64,000 nt of DNA from Nomia melanderi. Lineage: Eukaryota > Arthropoda > Insecta > Hymenoptera > Halictidae. The DNA lies in NCBI RefSeq assembly GCF_051020985.1, contig NC_135001.1, forward strand, positions 12,331,896 through 12,395,895, read 5' to 3'. Below, piece by piece: positions 35,391-48,829 of this stretch (position 1 is the first letter of the stretch; every line of letters starts with the position of its first letter). The translations under genes and the position numbers were made by a program. Under the pieces are notes generated by a model that worked only from the letters and a program-made list of their open reading frames with translations, searched no databases and had not been told where the DNA came from.

Positions 35391-37483
35391 ATGTATTATA
35401 TGGGCTACCTTTGTTCCTTAATTCAAGATCTGTGTTACATATAGGTTACTGTTTATTTGATATGATAATATACTATTTTATTATTATATATATGATACTT
35501 TGGTAATTAGAGAAAATGAAGAGGATTTATTACGCTCCAGATTTTTGGAATGTTGCAAGTGAGTTGAGAAAAGATCGCTGGATGTAGGTTGATAAATGTT
35601 TCATTAAAAATGATAGAACAGAAGTATGGAATAATGGCGAACTGGTTTCTGGTTCGATGCAGTGTCGATGCACCGGTGATTGGTAATTGTATGTATAGTA
35701 GCTATCTAAAGGCAGCAACGATATTATTTCCTAGAAATAAAAGTAGATTCGTCGTTTCGTTTTGTTTCGTTTTGTTACGTTGAAAGAATGTTTATACTCG
35801 AACTACAACAAACATACCGCACCCTTTGAACAATTTTAAAAGTGATCAAAATCACAACAGACTGTCACAAAAATAATAAAATAATGAATTCCATTTACAA
35901 AATGATTTCCAAAAAAACGTATGCCAACCGTACGGAAGATTTATATCCAACAAGTCCAAAATGACTTACATGTCGACGTTTATTCGTTCGAATATTTTCC
36001 CATGTAAAAAACGAAAGACTGAACAGAAGAAAGATAAAGCTACGTTTCTCAGGGCACAGGAGTATCCGAGCAAGCTTGTGACTCACTGTATATCTAATTT
36101 TCCAAAAAAATTTACGACCCTAAAACCTGCCTCTAATTGCAACTCCGATGTCCATTACATTTTTGTTTTCGTTGAATGCAACTTTACGTTTCTGAATCAT
36201 GTGCGTAATTACGAGCCTAAGAGAAATTAAACAGCGATGTTAACGTCCACTTGTACCAATTCCCGGCTTTCCTCTGCGCCTCGAGAAACCATAGCCGGCG
36301 CGCCGTGTATCGCAGAATTTCAGTAGGTTTATCGGCAGTGAAGTTACGATAATGTTTCTTGGTCAGGTGGCGGCAGGCCGCTTTAGTGCTCCTTTACACG
36401 CCTTGCCGCAGTAATAAAGAAATGAAAATATGTTTTACTTATTACGTTAATTTTACGTTCCTCTCTTTGTAATACACATCATCGTAAAGATGATTCGTCT
36501 CGCCGTCTATCCGCCGTCGACTCTTAGCTTTTGCCTCTGATTGAATAATAATAATCGATAGACCGTGGATTTCTACGCAGTCTCGTACTCTTCTTTCTTT
36601 TCTTTCAGTTCCGTGTAACATTTCGCGGGAAGAATTACCGTAAACAAGTATTAATGCTATTATCGCGTGTACGCGTTACGTACAATCATGTGGGAAAATC
36701 TCAATGATCGATTCGAATGGATTAAGATTTTTACGACTGCGAATCTTTACGTGGATCTGGATTTTTACGGTCGATAATCGTGAAATTCAAGTAAAGTAAA
36801 GCTTCGTTTCCTGTATCGGTACTCTTATTAGGTTACAAGATAACACTGTCCAATAAATTATGGACTTGCAATATTCTTTTAACATTTAACCAGTACGTTA
36901 ATGATATAATCATGGAGCATTCGAATAAATATCGGAATAATTTTCATACAGAAATCATGAAGGAAAGCTACAACAAAAATTAGAGAAAAATATATAGTTT
37001 CGGAAAACACGAGGTACCGTCAGTGATCCTCACAACACTCAACATTCCCATTGTATCAACGCAAAGGCAGTCGTTTTATGCACGGAATTGTATTAGCTCG
37101 CTTCCCTTTTATATTCATCGCTCACGCATTATTTATAACAGAAGAACTCTACAAAGCGGGGTACAAGCCACTTATCCGTGGCGGCGTCCGCTGGAATCTT
37201 TAGGATCGTAATTTATGACTGCGTAAAGTGTCGTTGCTTACATACTACCAGCCATTACAGCGGCACAGATATATCAAAATCCCATCGCAACGTGCAAAGA
37301 AACTCATTCCCCGGAAAAATCTTTTCATCAGTCAATCTCGCGATTCTAATTAGGTCCGATTGTAATTGTACATTTTAAGGTAACTCTCGAACAGAAAGAT
37401 TAGACATCGAACACGGTATAGATCGTAATTAACACTTTATCTACCGAAAGCCTGTCAATAGACTTTTTAACGGTAGTGCTGTA
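35391..37483. other. Non-coding region with conserved-looking block
   Basis: No gene recognised. It contains one copy of a 62 bp block (36317-36378) repeated at 43330-43392. The short open frames on both strands at 35530-36230 look random. Confidence 0.5.
36317..36378 (+). repeat. Duplicated non-coding block near 36.3 kb
   Basis: ATTTCAGTAGGTTTATCGGC then AGTGAAGTTACGATA and GTCAGGTGGCGGCA; almost identical to 43330-43392. It lacks inverted termini or target duplications. Confidence 0.65.
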
Positions 37484-37665
37484 TTAACACTGGATTTACG
37501 GAACGAGTCAATTTGACTGATATTGAATTTTATAAACATTATTTGGTAAATATGATTGCAATGATTGCACTCATTGGTAGCCAAAATTACTCAATAGTAG
37601 TAAACACACAAAATGATTTTCAATATAAATAGTTCCACTTAAATATTATAACGAACATCTGAAGA
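37484..37665 (-). mobile_element. TTAA element family B copy 2 with family E remnant
   Basis: TTAACACTGGATTTACGGAA opens an inverse B end (CAATTTGACTGATATTGAAT, AACATTATTTGGTAAAT). It is followed by an E fragment (AATATAAATAGTTCCACTT) at about 37610-37665. Confidence 0.5.
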
Positions 37666-37796
37666 CACTGAAACAAATTTATCGTTACGGCAGACGAAAC
37701 AGAACGCGACGGAGTAAGATGTAACGAACATTTCCGTCAGACTTCGTTTCCGCGCGTACAGTGGGCTGGATAGACATTTTTTTCAGATAATATTGT

Positions 37797-38023
37797 TTAA
37801 CACTAGAACTACCGAGCAGTGAAATTGCCTTTTTGAAACTGCTCTATAGAAACTTCAAAAGTGCATATATTGAGACTGTAATTGATTCATTAATCAATTT
37901 GCATATTGCCAAATCAATTTATTTAATAACTCCCAGAGAAGCATCTGCTATTTTTTTAATAATCACGAAAAGAAGAAATCTGGAATGGGTCATTTTGACC
38001 GGTTCGGTAGTTCTAGTGATAAA
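37797..38023 (+). mobile_element. TTAA MITE, family A copy 4
   Basis: The best-preserved A copy, 227 bp. It begins TTAACACTAGAACTACCGAG and ends GGTTCGGTAGTTCTAGTGATAA. Termini match inversely for about 30 bp with small gaps. It does not encode a protein; the open frame at 37833-38030 is the element itself. Confidence 0.75.
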
Positions 38024-39258
38024 CAACTAATTAAAAAGTTATGTAAAAAACATAACATATATTCAATGTTTCTCATTACAAAATAGTAATATTTAATGAA
38101 TTTTAATGGAAATTTCATCTAGATATTTTCTGTGGTTGATGAGTTGTAACGAAATGTCACTTATTTTTCCGATCTAGCCCACCGTGCGATGGCTTCTTAT
38201 TTTGACGAAATTCTGGTAATACAGGCCCGAGTACTGTTTCCTGGAAGGACCGTGGGGTGGAACGCGCGGCCGAGTGCCCTTACCCCTGTGTACTTTTAAC
38301 TTGTCGGAGCTCGGCATGGACGTGGTGGGCCAACTGTATAATTTACAATCTCTATTCTCCATTTATAGATGAAACCATTGCGAACCATTGTTAATAGCCG
38401 AGCAGTGGGCACGACCTTCGCTAAAATGAAGGAAAAAGGTCTATGAACTCTGAAGAGGAATACGACCACATCTAGATAAATCTATTTAAGCATTTAGTCG
38501 ACCGTTAGACTGGATTAATTTTCATTTTTGATTATTATCAACGATCCTCTTTTGTCGTGCGCGTCCTTTGTACCGAACGCCGCGAGATTATCCGAATAGA
38601 TGATCCTAAAAACGGATGTGAAACTATACGAGATTACGTTCTGGCGTCATCGCCGTCTTGACAACCTTCGGGTTTTTATTGTTCTAACACACGGTCATCG
38701 TTTCTATGCTGTTTTTCAAGAGCCCCGTGCCAATTGTGGAAACGCCACGACAATTTTATATGCTGTATCTTTTAGGTTTATCGCGCTGTGCCCTATACTC
38801 CGTGACATCTTTATTATCCGGCCTTTGAAGGAAGAACAAAGCTTAATGCGATCGAGTCTTAAAAGGAATTTGTACTCGCGTGATAGCGTTTATTACACTG
38901 TTCAACAAACTTTGGCGTTTTTCTTATGTGGTCCACGCGTTCGATAAGTGATCCTTGTAGATTTACGCGAGTATACGTTCCAAGAGGATTCGTTTCACGC
39001 GAATGGGAATCGCGTAGATAGAGTCGGTCAGTACGAAAAGAAAAATATCGAAAAGAAAAACTGATACAAGTTTTAGAAATACCTATTTATTTCACATAAT
39101 CTAACAACAAAATAATAATGATATTTCAGAAGAGAAAAGTAAATTTTATTCGATGTCACTAAATTTAGCGCGAATTTATATCACGTGTAAATAGTGCCGC
39201 AAAATAAGAAATTCGTGTAAAAGGAGTACCGCGCAAATAGAGAGAAGAAAACTGAATC

Positions 39259-39484
39259 TCAACACTAAAACTACCGTGCAGTCAAATTGACATTTTGAGA
39301 TTGTTCTATAGAAACTCCAAAAGTGCACCTGTTGAGATTTCTATTGATTTCCAATTCAGTTTGTGTATTGCTAAATCAGTTTCTTTGATTATTTCTCAGA
39401 GAATCGTCTGACATCTTTTCAATAATTACAAAAAGAAGAAACCAGAAGTGGGTCATTTTCACCTGTGTAGTAATTATAGTGTTA
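39259..39484 (+). mobile_element. TTAA MITE, family A copy 5
   Basis: Starts TCAACACTAAAACTACCGTG and ends GTGTAGTAATTATAGTGTTA. The interior AACTCCAAAAGTGCACCTGT, AAAAAGAAGAAACCAGAAGT matches the other A copies. The TTAA target is mutated at the left. Confidence 0.65.
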
Positions 39485-40044
39485 TAAATTTTCTTCGTGT
39501 TAATTATGAATTGGTTTGAACGTTGCTTGCAAAAATATCGTTCGTTGTGCCTGAAGAATAATAATATATTTAATTTAACGGGTAATTAACGTTATTGACA
39601 ATTCTTAGAAGTAATTGCCTGTGTTTTAATTGCCATAACTAATGTACACATAAGTTATATTTTGTCGACGTTTGGTAATCGTCTTCGACGACTTTTAAGT
39701 ATCAGACATGGGCTTATATAATTCACTGCTTATGCTGTTCCTTCGTTCACATAAACACCGATCACGTAATACGAATTGTGTAAACATCTTATTAAAAATT
39801 GTATCGGTATAATACACAGGATATTTTGCTTTTTTTCGACATCTAAACGTCTGACAATGAATTACTCTTGCAGATACAGAAACATATGGCAGAGTGAGGA
39901 TTCTTGATTCAGAACTGTGATCCATGATTATTTCCTTTAACCTTTTAACTGGGAATGACAAGTTAATACGTCATCCAACTTTAGTTTCATTATTCAATAT
40001 TTCTTCGTTTTCGTGTTCATTTAACAAATAATTTTTATCTTCCA

Positions 40045-40160
40045 TTAACACTAGATTTATGGACATTTATTACACAGTTTATTCTATTGATTCTCGAAAA
40101 ATTTATGTCGGTTTATTTACTATATTTCATTTACTTCGATTTTGGAGATCAGAGGTGTCA
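40045..40160 (+). mobile_element. TTAA element, family B copy 3 (truncated)
   Basis: TTAACACTAGATTTATGGAC, then TTATTACACAGTTTATTCTA and GATTTTGGAGATCAGAG. The right half is missing. Confidence 0.55.
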
Positions 40161-40429
40161 CTGGCCACGAATGAGTTGATCAGTTAACAGTATTTGACGA
40201 GTATACTCGTAATCCTAAAACTCAAAAAGAAACCAATTCTTTCAACGATGAATTAATCATTTTTCCAGATAAACGAGTAAGTAACTCTCCTTCGTTTTGC
40301 TTTGGTGTTTCGTTAGAATTTGTTGTAAGTGTATTTTCTTCGCGCGTGACGAGTATACATCTCGTTGTTTGATTGTATTGCGCAAAGGATGAGAGATTTT
40401 TTAAAGTAAATCTCTCAGTTCACGAATTA

Positions 40430-40870
40430 ATCATCCCCGAACATTTCACGCGTGGAAAAGTGTATCGGGACCACTTTGCGGCCAGATAAACCGTGAGCGC
40501 GGGAATCGTTATTTTTCACGGCAGGGAAAAGGTGTTCATCATTGAATGAACTTGTCCGCGACGAGTCAGCCTCCGATTTTCAACAGGAGCGGGTAGGACG
40601 ATGACTTGAGTCCTCTTGATGCAGTTGCCGGCTGCGGGGACGCAGTGCACGCGCACATGGATCCACCTTTAACGCGTACAAACACACGGGCCCGTCAGAG
40701 CCGCGGCTGGCAGGCTTGCGTGTAGAGTGGCGAGAAGAGAAAGGAGTACTCGTGGAGGACTCTCTCGATGAGGAACAGAAGAAAGAGAAAAGGAAAGAGA
40801 TGAATAAATAGCAAAATTAATTGAGGGACGGGGAGGACGCGCGCGCGAGAGAGAGAGAAAGAGAGAAAGA
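40430..40870. other. CpG-rich and purine-rich patch
   Basis: CpG-rich to about 40720, then strongly purine-rich on the plus strand, with CG and GA dinucleotide runs at 40837-40870. The minus-strand open frame at 40695-41117 is only the complement of this purine tract. It may be a promoter or nucleosome-excluding element. Confidence 0.35.
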
Positions 40871-43800
40871 AGTACACCAACAGAGAATGAAGAATCAGTG
40901 AAAACATAATATACGGGTTATAAAAGTACGTTATGAATAAGAAGAAACATAATGAAGGACAAAGTATGAAATATTCGAAAGGAAATAAAATTACACGGAG
41001 AAAATGAAAAAAGTTATGGAAATACGTGGAAAATGTTGGAAGGTTGGAAGGAAGAAAAGTATTTGCAATATGGAATAATTTCATTTTGTATAGTTTGTTA
41101 TTTGTAAGGAATAACAAATGATTTTTGATTATTTCTTATGGAAGCCCGAATATTTGTTAAATCGCGAATGTACATAAGGAAATGTTGAACACTACCAATC
41201 GTACTGTTTATTATCTTTATTCACTGTTTGGAGTAGTATTAACAGCTGACTGTCGTAACTCACCAGTTATTGCTTAAAAACTGTGTGCTCGTTAGCTCGC
41301 GTTAAATGCGAAGGGAGTGCTTACGTGGGAGAAGGGAGGAGTGAACGGAATAATTGGGAAACGTTGATCGCACGCTGTAAAGGATCGGGTAATCGCGGTG
41401 AAAACGGTCGATAGACAGCGAACGTTTGCGCAGTTTCGCGTTTTTAAGGGTTGAAAGACGGAAACGGGAATTAGATAAGAGTTTACTGCCACGGTGAATA
41501 TTTTTGCGGTGCTTTAGCTTTACGAAAGTGTTTATTTTATTGAATATTATTCGATAGTGTTTGTGGTAAACGCGTAAAGGTCCGTAATGTAGACATCGAG
41601 AAAGGGGAAGGTGGACTGAGTACGGGCAAAGGGGAACCGTGAAAACTTGAGGAACAGGTATACACGGTTCAGTCGATGACTTTCAGTAAAACGATAGTGA
41701 AACAGTAAAACCATCGTGAAGAACGCGCAATCTCTTTAGTGCAAATTGCATAAGATCATTCCGGGAAATGAAAAGGGACGACGGGAACACCGCTGAATAA
41801 ATGAAATCGTTAATAACGCTGCTTCACAAATTAAAACCCTTTTCCGATCTCTAATATTCAGTGAATGATTCTTACAGTAATTCTCGTCTCGAGCGTGAAT
41901 CCGAAAGCAGAATTGCTCTATTATCGTTGTTCAATGGTCTCAGTCTATGAGAAATACGACTTTTGGCAAGAATTTGATGATTTGGCAAGAACGGAGTAAG
42001 AATGCAACGATTCTGGCTAAAATGTTCGATTTAATCGTAAATGATATAATGCAGATTCCATAATATATCGGTGTATAGATACATTTAAGAAATGTGGTTA
42101 AATCACGGAATAATTTCTAATAATGATAAATTAGTTGTCCAACTTTCGATATAAAAAAAACTTTTTGAAATGAATTATAATTTTAGAAAAAGATGTCGCG
42201 TTGTTTCATTGACTTTGTATGACAGAAAGATACTACATAATTTAAAAATTATTATACAAGTACGAATAAACAAATATTTTTAATATTTCAAATATCTCTC
42301 CTTGTTTTATAAAACTTTTATCATAGATAGCTATATATAAGAGATTGCCCGAAATTGCACTGATTTATGGTTATATTATTATACACTTAAACCATAGAAT
42401 ATTTCATTGTAATATTTTATAATAATAGATTATACCACAAAAGAATTCTTCAAAAACCGAAAGTCGAAAATATGAAATGCATGAAATGTATAATTTTTTT
42501 AAAATTCCAGTACGATATCATCCGTTTCATGTCTCGATTTAATATACATTTACGCAATATTAAATTATTCGTCGTTAAGTAACACCATTATTAAATAAGA
42601 AACGAAGAAGAAAGGAGAGCTTTTCATGTGTTAGCAATCAAAGAACGAGAATCAAATTTACGAAGACAGAGGTAAATAAAAGAATGGATCAAGATAAACT
42701 CATAAATGGAAATGAAGTAAAATGGTAACGCTTGCTTTTTGATATATCTATAATTGGATTTGAGATTAACATTATTTTTTTGAAGCATTTCGCTCCAACT
42801 GCTCTCTATCATAACACTTCGCGAAATTAACAAGTCTTGTGCATAAATGTGCCTTTCATTTTGAAAATGAACTATGTAAATCATTTCAGGCATCAAAAAT
42901 CATACTTCCTTATGAGTTACTCAACGTTAAACAGTCATAATAATGTCTCCTTTTCCAAAACGAAATAACTTATAAAATACGTTGTTAGATAGTATAAGAA
43001 TATTTTTTAATTTATTGAAAAACAAACGTTTAAATGTTTCGAAACTGGAAGTACAAGATTTATTGTTAGTCTACTTTCAAAATTAACCGTACAAATGACC
43101 AATTCAAATGCTTCGAATAAAAAATAATTATTTTCAGTAAGATTTGATTTGTTGTTCTTACATCTTGACAGTTATTCGAATAAAATTTTTTAATTTCAGC
43201 ACGACGCAAGTTTCATTATAGACTCGGCGAGTATGAGTGCCGCGTATCTACACATGTGTACATGTTAAACGTTCATTGCGTTTCCTTTCGTATTAAGGGT
43301 TCCGTGTAGGATGATACGGGTATTATAGGATTTCAGTAGGTTTATCGGCAGTAAAGTTACGATATTCCGAGTCAGGTAGCGGCAAACTGTTTTCGCGTTT
43401 TGCTACAAACGAACGGGTTAACTGATAGGAAAGTGGTACATCGATAAGAAGCATATTTGCACTTTTCATGTTTACGTTTTCATGTTACGTTTCATGTTAA
43501 ACTTCTTTTAAAAGTAAGTGTTTTATAGATATTTTGGTGGTTTTACCAAAAATAGAATAATAGATGTAAAAAGGTATAATTTAGAATTGTTTAATATTAA
43601 AATATTTATTCATTTAGAAATTTTGAGAAGTATTTATTTGAATTGATTCAAATATTATATGAATATTTTATAATATGAATTTTTATTTTAAAAGTAAGGT
43701 ATAAAAGACCAAGCGACGTTTTATAAAGGGAAAACAATTTTTCAAGTTAGTTCATGATAACTCCTATGAAAATACAAATCTACGGTAACACAAAACATAC

Positions 43801-44051
43801 AGACCTACAATCCAACAAAAATCCACTAAAGAATATAATTTATATCGGTTTGCTACTTTTTTTCAAATAAAATTGTACAAATCTGTGTATCTAATGGAGT
43901 ATATTAAATCGATATATCCGTAACAGAAATGGACATCTCCATAAAATGAAATTTCGAAATATCTACTATTCGATGAGCAAAACATTTCCATTACGAATGG
44001 ATGGATTTTAGATACTTTTGTGGATCAATGTACTTACATTTTTAAGTAACT
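40871..44051. other. Non-coding region
   Basis: Mostly AT-rich with no recognisable gene. It contains the second copy of the 62 bp block (43330-43392). The open frames at 41292-41492 and 42624-42896 show no family features. Confidence 0.5.
43330..43392 (+). repeat. Duplicated non-coding block near 43.3 kb
   Basis: ATTTCAGTAGGTTTATCGGC, AGTAAAGTTACGATA, GTCAGGTAGCGGCA; matches 36317-36378 with a few substitutions and short indels, while the flanks differ. Confidence 0.65.
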
Positions 44052-44300
44052 TTAACATGTTCACGACCAATGTCACATATTTAGGACGACCGCAATCCAA
44101 TATTTTCGATAAAACAAATGAAATGAATCCTAAAGATATTGTTATTTAATGCTATAAGCTACGGCATTATATTTGAGATCTCAATGACTCGTTTTAGTTT
44201 CATTTTTTCAATATTTTTTGTAGAACATGTGTTGAATTGCATAAAATATGACAATTGAGAAGATCGTCATAATAACAAGCGCTGGTAGCGAACGTGTTAA
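44052..44300 (-). mobile_element. TTAA MITE, family C copy 3
   Basis: 249 bp from TTAACATGTTCACGACCAAT to CTGGTAGCGAACGTGTTAA. The interior GAAATGAATCCTAAAGATAT, TCTCAATGACTCGTTTTAGT matches 55543-55791 in direct orientation. It has exactly the same length as the other two full C copies but is more diverged and not nested. Confidence 0.7.
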
Positions 44301-44809
44301 ATTAATTTCATGGGTGTTTGTATCTAAAATCGTAATGCATAATCCAAGGTACAAGAATTTGACGCGATTCTTTTCCTGAAATCGATTATTTGTTTGAAAA
44401 GACGATATATTGCATTTCATAAAATATCGTAACCATGAAGATTGCCACTGAAACAAACGCTGGTCGTTATCGTGTTCAGTTTCGGATCGCTCGATGATAG
44501 TGCTCCTTTGCACCGCGGCAATGAAAATTTATCTCCTCGGCCACATTTGCCGAACGGTGCCGAATGCCACCGTGCATATCGATTCCTTCTTAACGAGATC
44601 CTGTTACCGACACTGACAACTTTAATGCGTGCGCTGCGTCAGATCCACGGCACCGCGCAAAAATCACCGGTGGTCTACTTTCTAAGGGCACTCGCGTGAC
44701 TTTCGCGAACTCTACCGATTCGCGTTTGTAACTTGCGCATGGAGAAAAAAGTTAATAAAAATCAGTTTCTTTTAGTAAACTGCCTCGATTTGAACGTCCT
44801 TGGCATTAA

Positions 44810-45262
44810 TTAACACTATATTTACGGAACAAACCATATTGAATTTTATGAACATCATTTGGTAAATGTTTGGGTCGATCTTCATTGATGCGATTACGCG
44901 AATATGTTTCCTAATTTTTTTAACACGTTCGTTAGCAACGGTTGCTTCGATGATGATCTTCTCAATCGTAATATTTTATTTCATCCAACATATCTTCTAA
45001 ACGAAATATTAAAGAAATGAAACTAAAACGGGTCATTGAATTCCTAAATGTAATACCGCAGCTTATAATTTTGAATAACAATATCTATAGGATTCATTTC
45101 ATTTTCTTTATGTAAAATATAGAATTATGGCCGTCACAAATATGCGGCGCTGCTAGCGAACGTGCTAAATATCTAATTTGCTATATCTAAACAAACGAAC
45201 ATCAATCTCTCTGGAAACAATAGAATAAACTGTACAATAGATGTCTGTAAATGTAATGTTAA
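44810..45262 (-). mobile_element. Composite TTAA element: family B carrying family C
   Basis: The outer B element runs from TTAACACTATATTTACGGAA to ...CTGTAAATGTAATGTTAA. Inside it at 44920-45168 lies a complete 249 bp family C element. The same nesting, with the same breakpoint, occurs in inverse orientation at 55443-55911. Confidence 0.7.
44920..45168 (+). mobile_element. TTAA MITE, family C copy 1 (nested)
   Basis: 249 bp, TTAACACGTTCGTTAGCAAC to GCTGCTAGCGAACGTGCTAA. Near-identical to the reverse complement of 55543-55791 by eye. Confidence 0.75.
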
Positions 45263-45313
45263 TTGCGTTTATAGAGTACAGACGCAACATTTAGCATTGA
45301 ATAAGCTACATTA

Positions 45314-45945
45314 ACCCATTGCCCTATGGTTTATTTCTCAGCTATGATCAACGCAACTACTTCGCCATTAAGAATTTATTAGAAAAAGAGAAAAATTCTA
45401 GATAGACTTTTAATTGTCCTTTTACAATGATTTCAAATACAATTTGAAAATAGCAAATAACATTTATACCAAATAACAAAGAATATGGAAAGAACTGACT
45501 TTAGTAAAAAGAAAATGAAAAGAATCAATAACTTTCGTTATCTTTTCTTAATTATTCAGAAAATATTGAGATCTTTTTTGTCATTATAAATTATCAAAGA
45601 AAATTCGAATTCAATTTTGAACTGAAACTTTCTTAATCCGTTGTTTATATATTTAGTTTCCAATGGTTTTTATGTTAAACGATTTTTCTCTTTTGTCATC
45701 GAGAAATAAAATACGAAATTTCGAGTCGTAATTCTTTTGTTTTCAAATACTCATTGTGATAGTCGGTGATCGGTCGGAACGGAAAACATGACAGAAAACA
45801 ACTGTCGTAGAAAATAAACCTTGTTATTTACATTGGCAGAGCGAGCGTTTGAAATATTTATTAAGCTCTTATCTTGTGGTTTATTTCACGACTATGTCCG
45901 TCCTTAGTAATTTCCTAGCAAAAAGCAAAGTGTTCTACACAGAGA
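45314..45945 (+). repeat. Repeat G, two adjacent copies
   Basis: Copy a starts at about 45314 (TTAACCCATTGCCCTATGGT, then TTATTTCTCAGCTATG). Copy b starts at about 45862 (TTAAGCTCTTATCTTGTGGT, TTATTTCACGACTATG). Both continue into an A-rich stretch with TAGAAAA/TAGCAAAA. Ends are not resolved. Confidence 0.4.
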
Positions 45946-47339
45946 ATTCTATACACGCAATCAATATTTTAACGGTTGTTTCTGCAAGATAAAACAAAAC
46001 GAAATGAAAAGTACCAAACGAAATTACGGTTTCGGTATCGTTTTCAACTTATTGAAGACAAAAATATATTCTGAGTTACGTCGAACTGACAATAATGGCT
46101 GGCGTATGGTAGGTCAGTATCAGCATGAACAATGCTGTATCACGCGAGAAACAAAGGCAAAAACCTGACTGGTATATCAAAAGAAAATTAAAGAGAATTT
46201 ATTTTACATAAAAATTAAAGTCCCTCCTTGTTTTTAAACTCTACAAAAAAATCAACTTGAGTTTTAAAAAAGTTTTACTTTCTTCTTAAAGAATTCAACT
46301 ACGTTTCTCGGTACATATTATACATGCGATCAAATTATACATATGACATAAAACATATGGAACACTCAATTGTAATCTCAGAACCTCATAAGTACACGAA
46401 TTGATCAATATTTCCTGAGTACACGAAGGTAAACACATTTTTTCATTATTTCCAAAAAATACCGTTTCTTCAATCGCGTTCGGAAATCATTGAACTCTAA
46501 CGATTCCAATCTGTTCAGCATGAGGCATGAGCAATTTCTCTTTAATTCAAGATCAATTATCGCACAGCGGAAGTTAATCCAAATTAACATTTTTACAGGC
46601 ATACCCGAAGTAAGTGTGCTCAATAAAAATTTCACATTCTACGAGAATGGTTCCAACGAACGAGTTTTGCTTAATGACATTACTTCATCGTGAAGAATTT
46701 AGTAGAAAGAGAAAAGAATTTGATGCTTATTCTTTGTCTACGTTTACTCTAAATGTTAAAGATTGATAATTTATAAGTAACATTTCATTTATATGAACAA
46801 TAAATAAATAACAGTTAGATTTGTCGAATTCGATTGAAAATTTTCATCACGAGTCTAACTCGGTATTATAGCAGAAGAGGTTAACGAATTAAATCCATTA
46901 TGTACTGCCGCGGTTTTAACCAAACTACGGTAAAAAACCGATAATTTTAAAAAATAAAACGCGAAGGAATGCATAAACCTCCGTGATTCGCTAATTTAAT
47001 GGGAAATATGTACATGGGTTGCTGCAAAAATTTCGGGAATTCGAAATTCAGTTGTTTACGCTCTTTTCGGAAAGTCTCATAGTTTTAAGATTAAAAAGTG
47101 CTGACACAACACAGTGGGAAATGTATTAACGTCGAAGGAGAATATTTTGAAAAACAATCAAACCATTGGTTCAAACTTATTTGTAACTTTCTTCGTACTT
47201 TTCCGACACTTTTGCAGCGACCCACGTATGCCGATTAGCCTTCGGTCGGGGATCATTTGAATTTCGTCGTATCCCGTGTGGAAGAAACATTATCGCTGGC
47301 GTTAATACTTGAATCCGTAATTACGGCGGCAAAAGTGTC
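45946..47339. other. AT-rich non-coding region
   Basis: No recognisable gene or complete element. The short frames at 46405-46693 overlap on opposite strands and look random. Confidence 0.5.
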
Positions 47340-47619
47340 TTAACACCAGATTTATGAACGTTGATTGTACGGTTTATTCCATTGTCCGTGGAAAAATTGA
47401 CGTTCGTTCGTTTAGGTCTTGAAAATTGGGGATTTAAAAATATTCCGCGGTTTGTTCTATCCACCTTAGAAAAATTGGTATTCGTTCATTTAGATTTTGG
47501 AAATCAGGGTACATACTCGTGTAATTGTATCAATCGAAACCGACACGAACGTTAGCTAAACAACATTTATAAAATTCAATAGACGTCGAATCGACGCGTT
47601 CCGTATACCTTAGTGTTAA
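47340..47619 (+). mobile_element. TTAA MITE, family B copy 5 (complete, uninterrupted)
   Basis: 280 bp from TTAACACCAGATTTATGAAC to TTCCGTATACCTTAGTGTTAA. It contains GTACGGTTTATTCCATTGTC, an internal duplication of the TTCGTTCATTTAG-type segment, and ACATTTATAAAATTCAATAG. It gives the un-nested layout of the family. Confidence 0.7.
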
Positions 47620-48829
47620 TGTCACCGCGCATAGGCGAAGCTTTCGCCGTGTAATCACGCTCGCCGTGGGCTTGAAAACGTAAATGTGTTAATACCGGTA
47701 CTAACGTGTTAATAATAAAAGCAAGGTAAAATTATCGAGGGTTAATTATTATGGCCGATTAAACCGATTAAACGATTACTCACCAAACCGGGTGTATCCA
47801 AAGTCATTAAGGTCGAGGTAGTTATCGCCGTGGCGAGAGGCCGGAGCACCGTTTCACTTTTTATCGAGCAAAAGGCACCGCCGCGCACTTGCCTTTTAAA
47901 TTAGTATCGATAACAACGGCCTCGTCCGCTTACATTCATCGAATCGTTCCGTGTATATCCAGTTTTATTGGCGTGCCGATCATTTTTCACGCGGCGCGAT
48001 GGTTCATGTCGCGTTTCGCGCTCTCCCCGTACGTTTTCATCCTTTTAACACGCTCGGCAAGTCTCCTCCACGCTGCACCGGGATTCTTTTGTCTCTGAAG
48101 TGATCCCGCGCGCGCGTTTTCTACTTTCTCAACGCGCGCACTCTTTTTGAATCGGATTTATGCACGGCTACCGGGACCTTCAACAGAAACCATAAAAATT
48201 CGTCGATGTCGTTTTCTGTCTTTAAATAAAGTTCACACAGGGACACACGCGCTTCCTGCTTCCCAAACACCCGTTGTACGCGAACGATGTTTCAAATTGC
48301 TTTCCATTCGTGTCGCTTTTCAAATGTTCGATACGGGAATCCGGCTTATATAGCGGAAATTGCTGATGTCGTGGTTGACAGACTTGTTGTTTAAGCTAAG
48401 TGAGTCATACAAAGGATTGTTTTTGTCGTTGACCAATTCGCCGAGGAAGAAAATCGAATTTTACTTACGAAAATGTTTCTGTTTGCGCGCGACTGCATTG
48501 ATTTGTAACTTTCTCCGTTTTCGAATGAAACGCGAGATTAACTTAATCCTATTTTGAAATTCGAATACCCCAAGTTGAATAATGAATGGAGACTAAAATG
48601 TATCTAAAAATTGTATCGTTTCGTTTGAAAGATGATCATTAAAACACTAATCTTCAGCCCGAGATTGAGGCAATCATGTGAAAAGGACAGTTAAGAAATG
48701 TACCAAATACTTTCGAAGTTCAAAATCAGTTGAAATGGTCTGCCTCCAGTTACACAGATATAAAGAAACATGTTTCCCGGCACACGACACTAAACTTCGG
48801 TCTTACTTGTGAAACTCTTAAGAGCAACA
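47620..48829. other. Non-coding region, locally CpG-rich
   Basis: CpG-rich at about 47800-48340. Open frames at 47889-48353 have no recognisable features. No gene is called. Confidence 0.45.

Noticed and set aside
40695..41117. 140-codon hydrophobic minus-strand frame resembling a membrane protein
   Set aside because: It is the complement of a purine-rich tract (GA repeats), so Phe/Leu/Ser codons follow automatically.
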